From contig NZ_JAMBOV010000003.1 of assembly GCF_023715745.1 (NCBI RefSeq), positions 522,825-586,824 of the forward strand: a DNA stretch of 64,000 bases. Reading direction: 5' to 3'. Of this stretch, positions 9,696 to 17,500 are shown piece after piece. The notes under the pieces were generated by a model. The model saw nothing but the letters and a program-made list of their open reading frames with translations, was not told where the DNA came from and did no database searches. Position 1 is the stretch's first letter. Every line of letters starts with the position of its first letter. Position numbers and translations under genes: made by a program. Source of the stretch: Microbacterium oleivorans. GTDB taxonomy: Bacteria > Actinomycetota > Actinomycetes > Actinomycetales > Microbacteriaceae.

Positions 9696-9800
9696 GAGGG
9701 CCTTTCATGCGGGGGGCGACCCCCAGAGTACCTTTCGAGGTGCCTGAGACGATGCTCCGTGACGCGACACTCCCCCATCGACAGAACGAACGAGGATGCC

Positions 9801-10361
9801 ATGGCCGACCCGCTCGCGAGGCGTGACGCGGACCTGGTGGCCGCCGCCGCGCGTGGCGATCAGCAGGCCTTCCGCGAGCTCTACCGCGCCTACGCGAAGC
9901 CGGTGTACTGGCTGGCTCACGGCCTCCTCGGGAACACAGCCGATGCGGAGGACGTCATGCAGGAGACCTTCCTGGTCGCGTGGCGGCGACTGCCGGCCCT
10001 GGAGCTGGTGAGCGAGTCGCTGCTGCCGTGGCTCGTGACCATCTGCCGCTTCCAGAGCGCGAACCGGATGCGGCGCCAGCGCCGCGATCGGCTCCACACC
10101 GCCGGGGCCGTCGAGGAGACGATCCCCGCCGCCGTCGACGTCGAGGACCAGGTGATCGGCACGGATCTCGCGGAACGCGTCCTGGCGGAGCTCGGGACCC
10201 TCTCGCCCCTAGACCAGCAGATCTTCCGTCTCTGTGCCACGGAGGGATACGCCTACGCGGCCGCGGCGGCGGAGCTCGGCATCTCGCACGCGGTCGTCCG
10301 CAACCGCCTCTCACGGGTGCGGACACGGCTGCGCACCGTCGTGGGATCGGAGGGATCATGA
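9801..10361 (+). CDS. ECF-type RNA polymerase sigma factor
   Basis: This 186-residue protein is a two-domain extracytoplasmic-function sigma factor. Region 2 spans about residues 12-80 with AEDVMQETFLVAWRRLP, and region 4 is near the C-terminus with GISHAVVRNRLSRVRTRLR. ATG at 9801 has GAGG upstream. Its stop overlaps the next gene by 4 nt; that gene encodes a membrane protein with a short cytoplasmic N-terminus, so the pair looks like sigma/anti-sigma. The upstream intergenic region (9696-9800) would hold an autoregulated promoter, but I could not identify a confident motif. Stimulus unknown. Confidence 0.92.
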   Translation: MADPLARRDADLVAAAARGDQQAFRELYRAYAKPVYWLAHGLLGNTADAEDVMQETFLVAWRRLPALELVSESLLPWLVTICRFQSANRMRRQRRDRLHTAGAVEETIPAAVDVEDQVIGTDLAERVLAELGTLSPLDQQIFRLCATEGYAYAAAAAELGISHAVVRNRLSRVRTRLRTVVGSEGS

Positions 10362-11422
10362 CCCGGCACGAGATCGAGCTCCCCGACCTCACGCAGGAGA
10401 GACAGGACGACATCGAGGCCGCACTCTTCGCCGAGATCCGCGAAGAGGTCTCGCGATCCCCTGCTTCCTCGCAACGGCGACGGCGCCGCGGGTGGGCCTA
10501 CACCGGCGCGGCGGCCGCCGTCATCGTCGTCGCAGGCTTCGTCGGGCCCGCCCTCGGCGGCCCGACAGCGGGCGAATCCGTCAGCGTGTACGACCAGAGC
10601 GCCGGCGGCGCCGTCGCGCCCGAATCGGGCGGCGATCTCGGCGGGGATTCCGGCGGCGACCAGGAAGGGAGCGGCACGGCATCCACAGCGGGTCGTGAGG
10701 TGGTCGCCACCGCCTCGACGGTCCTCGAGGCGACGGATCCCGCTGCCGCCGTCGCCGAGATCGGAGACCGGGCCGAGGCATCCGGCGGCTACGTCGAGTC
10801 GATGAACGTGTCGGCCGCCGCGCCTGCCGAGACGACGGGAGCCGATGCCGTGTCGTCCACCGGCGGCACCTGGGTCACCGTGCGTGTCCCGGCCGACGGG
10901 CTCACCACGTTCCTCACCGGCCTCGACGACCTCGGCGAGGTCACGTCGTCCGAGATCACCCGCGAGGACGTCACCGCGCAGTCGACCGATCTGCGGGCCC
11001 GCATCTCGGCGCTGCAGACCTCGGTCGACCGGCTGGAGGGGCTCATCTCGGATGCCGCGACCACGGCCGACCTGCTGACCGCCGAGGAGGCGCTGTCGCA
11101 GCGTCAGGCGGAACTCGATTCTCTCCTGGCGCAGTCCGAGGCGCTCGCGGACGAGGTCGCCCTGTCGAGTGCGACCGTCACGGTCGTCGAGCCGGGCGAG
11201 GTCGTCGCCGCCGACCCGCAGGGGTTCGGGGACGGGTTCTCGACGGGATGGAGTGCGCTCGTCGCGACCCTCAACGGGATCGTCGTCGGCCTGGGATTCC
11301 TGCTCCCGTGGCTGGCAGTCGCCGGCATCGTCGTCGCCGTCGTCCAGCTCGTGCGTCGTGCTCGTCGCCGCGCACGACGGCGCGCAGAACCGCTGGAGGA
11401 CGGACAGCCCGCGGCACGCTGA
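10358..11422 (+). CDS. DUF4349-type membrane protein, probable anti-sigma partner
   Basis: The 354-residue product has a cytoplasmic N-terminus of about 45 residues (beginning MTRHEIELPDLTQERQDD), a membrane segment near residues 49-68, a Gly/Ser-rich linker, and an extracytoplasmic DUF4349-like domain ending in a long helical region (LRARISALQTSVDRLEG onwards). A second membrane segment near the C-terminus is followed by an Arg-rich tail. ATG at 10358 overlaps the sigma factor stop. DUF4349 proteins are uncharacterised or described as putative lipoproteins; the anti-sigma role here is inferred from coupling and topology only. No HxxxCxxC zinc anti-sigma motif is present. Confidence 0.75.
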   Translation: MTRHEIELPDLTQERQDDIEAALFAEIREEVSRSPASSQRRRRRGWAYTGAAAAVIVVAGFVGPALGGPTAGESVSVYDQSAGGAVAPESGGDLGGDSGGDQEGSGTASTAGREVVATASTVLEATDPAAAVAEIGDRAEASGGYVESMNVSAAAPAETTGADAVSSTGGTWVTVRVPADGLTTFLTGLDDLGEVTSSEITREDVTAQSTDLRARISALQTSVDRLEGLISDAATTADLLTAEEALSQRQAELDSLLAQSEALADEVALSSATVTVVEPGEVVAADPQGFGDGFSTGWSALVATLNGIVVGLGFLLPWLAVAGIVVAVVQLVRRARRRARRRAEPLEDGQPAAR

Positions 11423-11425
11423 AAC

Positions 11426-11462
11426 GACGACACCCCCGACCGTATCGGTCGGGGGTGTCGTC
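11426..11462. terminator. Bidirectional hairpin terminator
   Basis: A perfect 17-bp stem (11426-11442 with 11446-11462) with a 3-nt TAT loop sits between the DUF4349 gene and the convergent tRNA-Glu gene. It should stop both. There is no clear U-tract, which is common in high-G+C actinobacteria. Confidence 0.85.
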
Positions 11463-11469
11463 ACCGTGG

Positions 11470-11542
11470 TGACCCCAGCGGGATTCGAACCCGCGTTACC
11501 GCCGTGAGAGGGCGGCGTACTAGGCCGCTATACGATGGGGCC
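11470..11542 (-). tRNA. tRNA-Glu (anticodon CUC)
   Basis: The minus strand folds as a cloverleaf: acceptor GGCCCCA/TGGGGTC, anticodon loop with CTC, and T arm GCGGGTTCGAATCCCGC. The discriminator is A, and CCA is genomically encoded directly after it (11467-11469). Confidence 0.96.
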
Positions 11543-11580
11543 GTACTTTTTCGTTCCCTCCCTGCGGAGGCAACCGTTCA

Positions 11581-11608
11581 ATTATGCATGACGTTCACAG
11601 CCGTGCAA
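11581..11608 (-). promoter_or_regulatory. Promoter of tRNA-Glu
   Basis: On the minus strand TTGCAC (-35, 11608-11603) is followed after 16 bp by CATAAT (-10, 11586-11581), about 38 nt before the tRNA 5' end. The A/T-rich patch stands out from the surroundings. Confidence 0.6.
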
Positions 11609-11657
11609 AATCGGCGCCCCCTTGCCTCACGCGCCCCTTCGTGAGTTGACTGGGACG

Positions 11658-12296
11658 ATGCGCGTCACGAAGCACGAACATGCCTGCCTCCGCCTCGACA
11701 GCGAAGGTAAGAGCCTCCTCATCGACCCCGGTTCCTTCACCCTGCCCCTCGACGGTCTGAACGATCTGGTCGGCGTGATCCTCACGCACGAGCACCCGGA
11801 CCACTGGACCCCCGCCCAGCTCGACGCCGTCCTCTCCCAGGCGCCGGGTGTGCCGATCTTCGGGCCTGCGGGTGTCGTGGCCGCGGCATCCGATTACGAC
11901 GTCACCGCGGTGGAAGTCGGCGACGAACTGGAGCTGGGTCCCTTCCGACTCCGCTTCTTCGGCGGCACCCACAGCGTGATCCACGAGTCGATCCCCGTCA
12001 TCGACAACCTCGGCGTCCTCGTGAACGACGACTTCTACTACCCGGGCGACTCCTACGCCGTCCCCGAGGGCATCGAGGTCGGTCTGCTCGCGGCGCCCAT
12101 CGGCGCACCGTGGCTGAAGATCGGCGAGGCGATGGACTACGTGCTCGCCGTGAAGCCGCGCCGCGCCTTCGGCACGCACGACATGACGCTTTCCCGCGCG
12201 GGTCTCGCGATGCACCGTGACCGGCTGAAGTGGGCGACGGAGCAGAACGGCGGCGAGTTCGTCACCCTCGATCCGGGAGAATCGACCGACCTCTGA
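11658..12296 (+). CDS. Metallo-beta-lactamase-fold hydrolase
   Basis: This 212-residue protein belongs to the metallo-beta-lactamase superfamily (UlaG/RomA-like group). The zinc motif reads THEHPDHWT (HxHxDH) and a later ligand is likely in GGTHSVIH; NDDFYYPGDSY holds the bridging Asp region, and GTHDM the last His. ATG at 11658 is chosen because homologous proteins of this type begin just before the KHEHACLRL block; an in-frame ATG at 11622 would add 12 unconserved-looking residues. The gene stands alone between tRNA-Glu and a strong terminator. The substrate is unknown. Confidence 0.85.
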   Translation: MRVTKHEHACLRLDSEGKSLLIDPGSFTLPLDGLNDLVGVILTHEHPDHWTPAQLDAVLSQAPGVPIFGPAGVVAAASDYDVTAVEVGDELELGPFRLRFFGGTHSVIHESIPVIDNLGVLVNDDFYYPGDSYAVPEGIEVGLLAAPIGAPWLKIGEAMDYVLAVKPRRAFGTHDMTLSRAGLAMHRDRLKWATEQNGGEFVTLDPGESTDL

Positions 12297-12306
12297 CATC
12301 GCACGC

Positions 12307-12356
12307 ACGAACGACGGATGCCGCGGGGCTTTCGCTCCGCGGCATCCGTCGTTCGT
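12307..12356. terminator. Bidirectional hairpin terminator
   Basis: A perfect 20-bp stem (12307-12326 with 12337-12356) and a 10-nt loop lie between the convergent metallo-beta-lactamase gene and ptsH, serving both strands. Confidence 0.9.
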
Positions 12357-12368
12357 GGGGGTCGAGAC

Positions 12369-12638
12369 TCACTCGGCGTCGTGATCCGTCTCGATGAAGG
12401 CGACGAGCTTGTCGAGCGCCTCCTCGGCGCCCTCTCCCTCGGCCTTGAGCGTGACGACCGTGCCCTGCGTCGCGCCCAGACCCATCAGGGTCAGGATGCT
12501 GCCGGCGTTCTGGTCGGGGCCACCGGGAACGGCGATCGTGACGGGAACGCCCGTCTCCTTGACCGCCTGCACGAAGAGCTTGGCGGGGCGGGCGTGCAGT
12601 CCGGAGCTGCTCGCGACGGTTGCGGTCCGTTCGGCCAT
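12369..12638 (-). CDS. ptsH: PTS phosphocarrier protein HPr
   Basis: HPr relays phosphate from enzyme I to sugar-specific EIIA domains. The 89-residue product has the active-site block GLHARPAKLF with the phosphorylatable His near residue 15, and the NAGSILTLMGLG region containing the usual regulatory Ser site. ATG at 12638 follows GGAGGA. It lies 34 nt after fruA, so it is most likely the last gene of the fructose operon. No enzyme I gene is in the window. Confidence 0.96.
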   Translation of the reverse strand: MAERTATVASSSGLHARPAKLFVQAVKETGVPVTIAVPGGPDQNAGSILTLMGLGATQGTVVTLKAEGEGAEEALDKLVAFIETDHDAE

Positions 12639-12672
12639 GGTGGATCTTCCTCCTTGAGTCGGTGTATCGAGA

Positions 12673-14733
12673 CTATGCCGTCACGGCCACGGCAGGCACA
12701 TCGGCGTCGACCGGACGGCGGCGCACGAAGCGCTTGAGGAGAACGACGGCGACGGCGCTGACGACGGTGCCCGCGGCGATCGCGACCAGCCAGAGCCAGA
12801 AGCTGTCGATGGCGAAGAAGACGAACACGCCGCCGTGGGGGGCCCGGGAGGTGACCGCGAAGGCCATCGACAGGGCGCCGGTCACCGCGCCTCCGAGCAT
12901 CATCGCCGGGATGACGCGGAAGACATCCGCTGCGGCGAACGGGATCGCGCCCTCCGAGATGAACGCCGCGCCGAGCAGCCAGGCCGCCTTGCCGTTCTCG
13001 CGCTCGGGAGCCGTGAAGAGCTTCCGGCCGAGGACGGTCGACGCGAGTGCCATCGCGAGGGGCGGAACCATTCCGGCCGCCATGACCGCGGCCATGATCT
13101 GCAGGTAACGCTCGTCGCCGGCGATGCCGGCCGCGAGGTTCGCCGTCGCGAAACCGTACGCGACCTTGTTGACCGGGCCACCGAGGTCGAAGCACATCAT
13201 GAGACCGAGGATGATGCCGAGCAGGATGACGCCGGCCCCGGTGAGCCCCGCGAGCCAGCCGTTCAGCGCGACCGTGAGTGCGGCGATCGGTCCGCCGAAC
13301 ACGAGCAGCAGGAGCCCGGAGGCGAAGATCGACCCGAGCAGCGGGATGATGACGACCGGCATGAGGCCACGCAGCCAGCGCGGTACGTCCAGGCGGTTCA
13401 GCCACCACGCCGCGAGGCCGGCGAGCAGACCGCCGACGATGGCGCCGATGAAGCCGGCGCCCATGAACACCGCCGTCGCACCCGCGACGAACCCGGGCGC
13501 GATGCCCGGACGGTCGGCGAGACCGTAGGCGATGTAGCCCGCGAGGGCCGGCACGAGGAAGCCGAAGGACAGACCACCGATCTGGAACGCCACGGCTCCC
13601 AGGTAGTACAGCAGCCCCTCCGGCGGCAGATTCGCGAGTGTGAAGTTCTGCAGCGTGTACACCGCGTTGTTCACCGTCTGGCCGTCGGCGGTGTTGGCGA
13701 TCTCATAGCCGGCCATCGCGAAACCCAGCGCGATCAGCAGACCGCCGCCGGCGACGAACGGGATCATGTAGCTGACACCGGTGAGGAGCGAGCGCTTGAT
13801 CGCCCCGCCCAGAGAGGTCGGTGCGGCCGCGGACGCCGTGCTCGCCGTCGCCGAACCGGACACGCGCGCGGCGTTCGGGTTCTTCGCGGCGGCGACGGCC
13901 TCGCGGATCATCTGCGCGGGCTGCTCGATCCCGCGCTTCACGCCGGCGCGGACGACCGGCTTGCCGGCGAACCGCGCCTGCTCGCGGACGTCGACGTCGA
14001 CGGCGAAGATGACGGCATCGGCCTCGTCGATGATGCGCTGGTCGATCGCCTTGTAACCGCTCGATCCCTGGGGCTCGACGGTGAGGTCGACGCCCTCCTT
14101 CTGGCCGGTCGCCGTCAGGGCGTCGGCGGCCATGAAGGTGTGGGCGATGCCGGTGGCGCAGGCGGTCACCGCGACGATGCGCGCAGGGCGACCGTCGATG
14201 AGGAGGGCTTCGTCGGCGGACGCGGGCGTCGGCGCGGCGGCGCGCGCCTCGGCGCGGGACGCAGGAGCCTGCGCCGCGGGCGCGTCCGAGATGGCCTCGC
14301 GGACGATGGCCACGACCTCCTCGGGGCTCCGGGCGGCGCGCAGACCCGCGGTGAAGTCATCGCGCATGAGGCTGCGGGCGAGCTTGGACAGGACGGCGAG
14401 GTGCTCCTCGGCAGCCGTGTCAGGGGCGGCGATGAGGAAGACGAGGTCCGCCCCGCCGTCCTCCGCGCCGAAGTCGACGCCGGGGTTCAGCCGCGCGAAG
14501 GCGAGCGACGCCTGGGTGACCGCGGCGCTCTTCGCGTGCGGGATGGCGATCCCGCCGGGCAGACCGGTCTCGTCCTTCTCCTCACGGGCCCACGCGTCGT
14601 CCGCGAGGCGGGCACCGTCGGTGGCCCTCCCCTGCGCGGCGACGCGCTGGGCGAGCGCGTCGATGACGGCGCGCTTGTCGGCGCCGAGCGGCTCGTCGAT
14701 ACTGACGAGTTCCGCGGTGATGATCTCAGTCAC
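12673..14733 (-). CDS. fruA: Fructose-specific PTS permease EIIABC
   Basis: This 686-residue fused transporter takes up fructose and phosphorylates it. EIIA is N-terminal with active-site His66 in GGIAIPHAKSA. EIIB has phosphocysteine Cys192 in VTACATGIAHTF. EIIC begins near residue 325 with multiple membrane spans and fructose-family blocks such as GFMGAGFIGAIVGG-like text and FDLGGPVNKVAY. The start is GTG at 14733, preceded by GGAGGTCACC, and it overlaps fruK by 8 nt. The product fructose 1-phosphate is the FruK substrate. Controlled by the adjacent DeoR-type regulator. Confidence 0.95.
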   Translation of the reverse strand: MTEIITAELVSIDEPLGADKRAVIDALAQRVAAQGRATDGARLADDAWAREEKDETGLPGGIAIPHAKSAAVTQASLAFARLNPGVDFGAEDGGADLVFLIAAPDTAAEEHLAVLSKLARSLMRDDFTAGLRAARSPEEVVAIVREAISDAPAAQAPASRAEARAAAPTPASADEALLIDGRPARIVAVTACATGIAHTFMAADALTATGQKEGVDLTVEPQGSSGYKAIDQRIIDEADAVIFAVDVDVREQARFAGKPVVRAGVKRGIEQPAQMIREAVAAAKNPNAARVSGSATASTASAAAPTSLGGAIKRSLLTGVSYMIPFVAGGGLLIALGFAMAGYEIANTADGQTVNNAVYTLQNFTLANLPPEGLLYYLGAVAFQIGGLSFGFLVPALAGYIAYGLADRPGIAPGFVAGATAVFMGAGFIGAIVGGLLAGLAAWWLNRLDVPRWLRGLMPVVIIPLLGSIFASGLLLLVFGGPIAALTVALNGWLAGLTGAGVILLGIILGLMMCFDLGGPVNKVAYGFATANLAAGIAGDERYLQIMAAVMAAGMVPPLAMALASTVLGRKLFTAPERENGKAAWLLGAAFISEGAIPFAAADVFRVIPAMMLGGAVTGALSMAFAVTSRAPHGGVFVFFAIDSFWLWLVAIAAGTVVSAVAVVLLKRFVRRRPVDADVPAVAVTA

Positions 14734-15706
14734 GGTGACCTCCAGTGGTCGGGTTGTTCGTCGAGAGTCGTCGCACCGGCACGTCGCCGGTCGACAGGTC
14801 GTTCGGGGTCGGGGGTTGGGTGCCGGGGAGCGATGCGGCCGCCGATCCGTAGCGGATGCCGGAGCGCAACCGCTCCTCGGGTGCGGCACCGGCGGTCTCG
14901 GCGAGGAGGTACCCGGCGAGCGAGCTGTCGCCGGCACCCACGGTGCTGCGCACGCGCGTCGTCGGCGGCGTCCCGTGCCAGGCGCCGTCGGGCGTGACCA
15001 GCACCGCCCCGTCGCCGCCGAGCGTCACGAGCGCTGCGCCGACGTATGCCGGCACGAGCTCCTCAGCGATCGCCGCGACCGCGTCGGGGAGCGCGAGCGA
15101 CGCGTCGAGGTCGCGACCTGCGAGCTCCACCAGTTCTTCGTCGTTGGGCTTGATGAGGTCGGGGCGTCCCGCCGCGACGACGGCCGCCAGTGCGGGTCCG
15201 GACGTGTCGACCGCGACGCGGGGAGCGGCGGTGCCCCACGCGGACCGGACGGCCTCGGTGACGGTCACGTAGTAGTCCACGGGAAGGCCCGGCGCGAGCG
15301 ATCCGGCGAGGACGAGCCACGAGGCGCCCTCCGATGCGGCGACGACCGCCGCGGTGAGGGCGGCGGCATCCGCTTCGCTGAACTCGGCCCCGGGGAGGTT
15401 GAGCTTCGTCGTCGTTCCGTCGGGGTCGGCGATCGTGATGTTGGCGCGTGTGGCGCCGTCGTGCGGCACGGTGCGGACCGGAACGGCGGTCGCCCTCAAC
15501 GCGGTCGCGAAGGGGTCGGCCGTGTCGAGGGGAAGGACCGCGAGGGTGGGGCGGGATGCCACGGCGACCACTCGCGCGACGTTGATCCCCTTGCCGCCCG
15601 CGTCCTCACGGACGCCGAGTGCGCTCTGGACCTCGCCGTGCTGCAGGGGCGCGGCGAGCGAGACGGCGCGGTCGAGGGACGGGTTGGTCGTGACGGTGAC
15701 GATCAT
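14726..15706 (-). CDS. fruK: 1-phosphofructokinase
   Basis: FruK phosphorylates fructose 1-phosphate to fructose 1,6-bisphosphate. The 326-residue product begins MIVTVTTNPSLDRAVSL, typical of the LacC/FruK/PfkB branch, and carries GGKGINVAR near residue 38 and the C-terminal PfkB signature STVGAGDSSLAGYLLA containing the catalytic Asp. Its ATG overlaps the fruR stop by 4 nt and its 3' end overlaps fruA, giving a tightly coupled fruR-fruK-fruA-ptsH operon. Confidence 0.95.
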   Translation of the reverse strand: MIVTVTTNPSLDRAVSLAAPLQHGEVQSALGVREDAGGKGINVARVVAVASRPTLAVLPLDTADPFATALRATAVPVRTVPHDGATRANITIADPDGTTTKLNLPGAEFSEADAAALTAAVVAASEGASWLVLAGSLAPGLPVDYYVTVTEAVRSAWGTAAPRVAVDTSGPALAAVVAAGRPDLIKPNDEELVELAGRDLDASLALPDAVAAIAEELVPAYVGAALVTLGGDGAVLVTPDGAWHGTPPTTRVRSTVGAGDSSLAGYLLAETAGAAPEERLRSGIRYGSAAASLPGTQPPTPNDLSTGDVPVRRLSTNNPTTGGHRD

Positions 15707-16485
15707 GCGACCTGCACCTCCACGTCGGCGTCACGCAGCGCGCCCGAGAGGGTGCCCGCGGGAGCGATGTCGGTGAGGAGCACGTCGACCTCGCTCAGCG
15801 ATGCGAACGAGACGAGGAGCTCGGCGTCGAACTTGTCGCCGTCGGCGACCACCACGATGCGGCGGGCCGAGGCGACGATCGCACGCTTCACTGCGGCTTC
15901 GTCGGGGTCCGGCGTGCTGAGGCCGAAGGCGGCCGAGAGGCCGTTCGTCCCCAGGAAGGCGATGTCCGGGCGCAGTCGACTGATCGCCTCGACGGTCTGC
16001 GCACCCACCGCGGCGGCGGTCAAGCCGCGCACACGGCCGCCGATGGCGGTCAGTCCGACCGCCGGTGCACCGGCGAGGATGTGCGCGACGGACATGGAGT
16101 GCGTCACGACCTCGAGGTCGCCGGCCGGGTGCGGTCCCGTTGCGAGCAGCTGTGCGATGGCTCCCGTCGTCGTGCCCGCGTCCAGGTAGACGGCACCGTC
16201 GAGCTCAGCGCCGAGGAGTTCGACGGCGGCGCGGGCGATGACCTGCTTGGCGCCGCTGCGCTGACCCGATCGCTCCGCCACCGAGACCTCGGCCGTGCTG
16301 GCGCGAGCGCGATGGACCGCCCCACCGTGGACCCGACGGACGAGCCCCACGCGCTCAAGGGCGGCGAGATCACGACGGACCGTCTCGGTGGTCACTCCGA
16401 AGCGGTCGGCGAGGTCGAGCACGGCGACGCGGCCATCCGTGGCGATCAGCTGCTCGATCTGCTGCTGGCGCTCCGTTGCGTACAT
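15703..16485 (-). CDS. fruR: DeoR-family regulator of the fructose operon
   Basis: This 260-residue DeoR-type protein has an N-terminal winged helix (RQQQIEQLIATDGRVAV, then GVTTETVRRDLAALE) and a C-terminal sugar-phosphate sensing domain with YLDAGTTTGAIAQLL and IVVVADGDKF. It likely represses the fru genes until fructose 1-phosphate or a related effector binds. ATG at 16485 has GAGGAGGATCAC upstream; a longer start at 16509 would overlap that Shine-Dalgarno. It is first in the operon, so it regulates itself. Upstream, 16505-16545 has repeated TGTT-type elements on the minus strand that could be operators. Confidence 0.92.
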   Translation of the reverse strand: MYATERQQQIEQLIATDGRVAVLDLADRFGVTTETVRRDLAALERVGLVRRVHGGAVHRARASTAEVSVAERSGQRSGAKQVIARAAVELLGAELDGAVYLDAGTTTGAIAQLLATGPHPAGDLEVVTHSMSVAHILAGAPAVGLTAIGGRVRGLTAAAVGAQTVEAISRLRPDIAFLGTNGLSAAFGLSTPDPDEAAVKRAIVASARRIVVVADGDKFDAELLVSFASLSEVDVLLTDIAPAGTLSGALRDADVEVQVA

Positions 16486-16550
16486 GTGATCCTCCTCGAA
16501 CAAGTCCACACGCTACAACAGAATCCAACACGAAACAAGATTGCGATATG

Positions 16551-16587
16551 CGACGACGCCCCCGACCGTCGGCCGGGGGCGTCGTCG
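16551..16587. terminator. Hairpin terminator after the oxygenase gene
   Basis: A perfect 14-bp stem (16551-16564 with 16574-16587) lies 18 nt downstream of the minus-strand oxygenase gene and upstream of the fructose operon, isolating the two units. Confidence 0.75.
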
Positions 16588-16604
16588 GTGGGACTACGTC
16601 GAGG

Positions 16605-17378
16605 TCAGGCCTCGCTCATCGCGAGCACCTCGCGCTGGCCGCGTGCCGCGAGCGCGGCGGCACGTGCGGCGATCCGGCGCTCCTGCTCGGCCTGGGCGGC
16701 GTCGATCGTCTCCTGGTCGAGCGGGACGCTCTCGACCTTGTTCACGCCGTTGTACTTCGCCAGGTAAGCGTCGAGCTCGGGGCCGGACTCCCACGAGGTG
16801 ATGAGGCAGTAGCGGGGCGCGTCACCCGGGTGGTACGCCGCGTGCCACAGGCGCTGCGTGTCGATGACGAGCTGCGCGCCGGCGGGCAGAGCGATACGGG
16901 TCTCACCACTCGGGTCGGTGCGGTTGTCGCGCAGGACGAAGAAGCTGTCCTTGTCGTCGGTGAGGTTGAAGAAGCTGCGGACGACCCAGCCCGTGCCGTC
17001 CGGATTCAGCCGGTTGTTGTCGTCCTGGTGCAGGTTGTACAGGGCGTCGGCGTACGTGTTGGGCTGCAGTTCGATGATGCGGCAGCGTCCGACGTTCGAG
17101 CCGGGCTCGAGGGCGCGCTCGGTGAGCGTGGGGGCCTTCTCCGTCTGCGACGGGATCCAGACGCCGTCCTTGTCGGTGCGCGGCGGCTGGTGGTTCCAGA
17201 AGCCGTTGCACTCGATCTCGCCCTTGGCCGAGGCCAGCGGTGCGAACCGGGTGTCGCCCGAGGACTTCCAGTCGACGTACTCGACGTCGAGCCACTCCTT
17301 CGGGTCGATGTCCTTGCCGTACATGTCGAGGACGGCGTAGCCCGTCTCCTCGAGCAGAGCACTCTTGATGTAACCCAT
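16605..17378 (-). CDS. Putative Fe(II)/2-oxoglutarate-type oxygenase
   Basis: The 257-residue protein has features of a double-stranded beta-helix dioxygenase. An HxD motif (H117-Q-D119, in YNLHQDDNN) is followed about 60 residues later by H179 in RLWHAAYH and then an Arg (R189) in APRYCLITSWES, matching the iron triad and the 2-oxoglutarate-binding Arg. I do not recognise a named family or substrate. ATG at 17378 has AAAGG about 10 nt upstream; TTG at 17387 would abut that site. The promoter region holds a DtxR-like box, so expression may respond to iron. The C-terminus is a charged Ala-rich helix. Confidence 0.65.
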   Translation of the reverse strand: MGYIKSALLEETGYAVLDMYGKDIDPKEWLDVEYVDWKSSGDTRFAPLASAKGEIECNGFWNHQPPRTDKDGVWIPSQTEKAPTLTERALEPGSNVGRCRIIELQPNTYADALYNLHQDDNNRLNPDGTGWVVRSFFNLTDDKDSFFVLRDNRTDPSGETRIALPAGAQLVIDTQRLWHAAYHPGDAPRYCLITSWESGPELDAYLAKYNGVNKVESVPLDQETIDAAQAEQERRIAARAAALAARGQREVLAMSEA

Positions 17379-17425
17379 GCGGATCAACCTTTCTGTCGGG
17401 CGAGCGAAGTTTTTACAGGCCCGAC

Positions 17426-17443
17426 TTAGGCAAGCCTACCTAG
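17426..17443. promoter_or_regulatory. DtxR/IdeR-like iron box
   Basis: TTAGGCAAGCCTACCTAG contains a perfect TAGGC-AA-GCCTA inverted repeat and matches the DtxR-family consensus TTAGGTTAGSCTAACCTAA apart from the central TT and one missing base in the right arm. It lies 48-65 nt upstream of the oxygenase start on one side. On the other it overlaps the expected -35 of a plus-strand promoter with a -10 TAGACT at 17462-17467, before the DUF262 gene. Confidence 0.6.
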
Positions 17444-17500
17444 CCGCTCCGAGAGCCTCAGTAGACTCGACCGGGAATTTCGAGGAGCGATTCGGAGAAC

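Noticed and set aside
12835..14997. Open 720-codon frame on the plus strand across fruA
   Set aside because: It is antisense to a clear EIIABC gene; its protein is Arg/Gly/Asp-rich low-complexity text, as expected opposite a high-G+C gene.
14081..16189. Open 702-codon plus-strand frame across fruA, fruK and fruR
   Set aside because: Antisense to three certain genes, with no ribosome site or domain.
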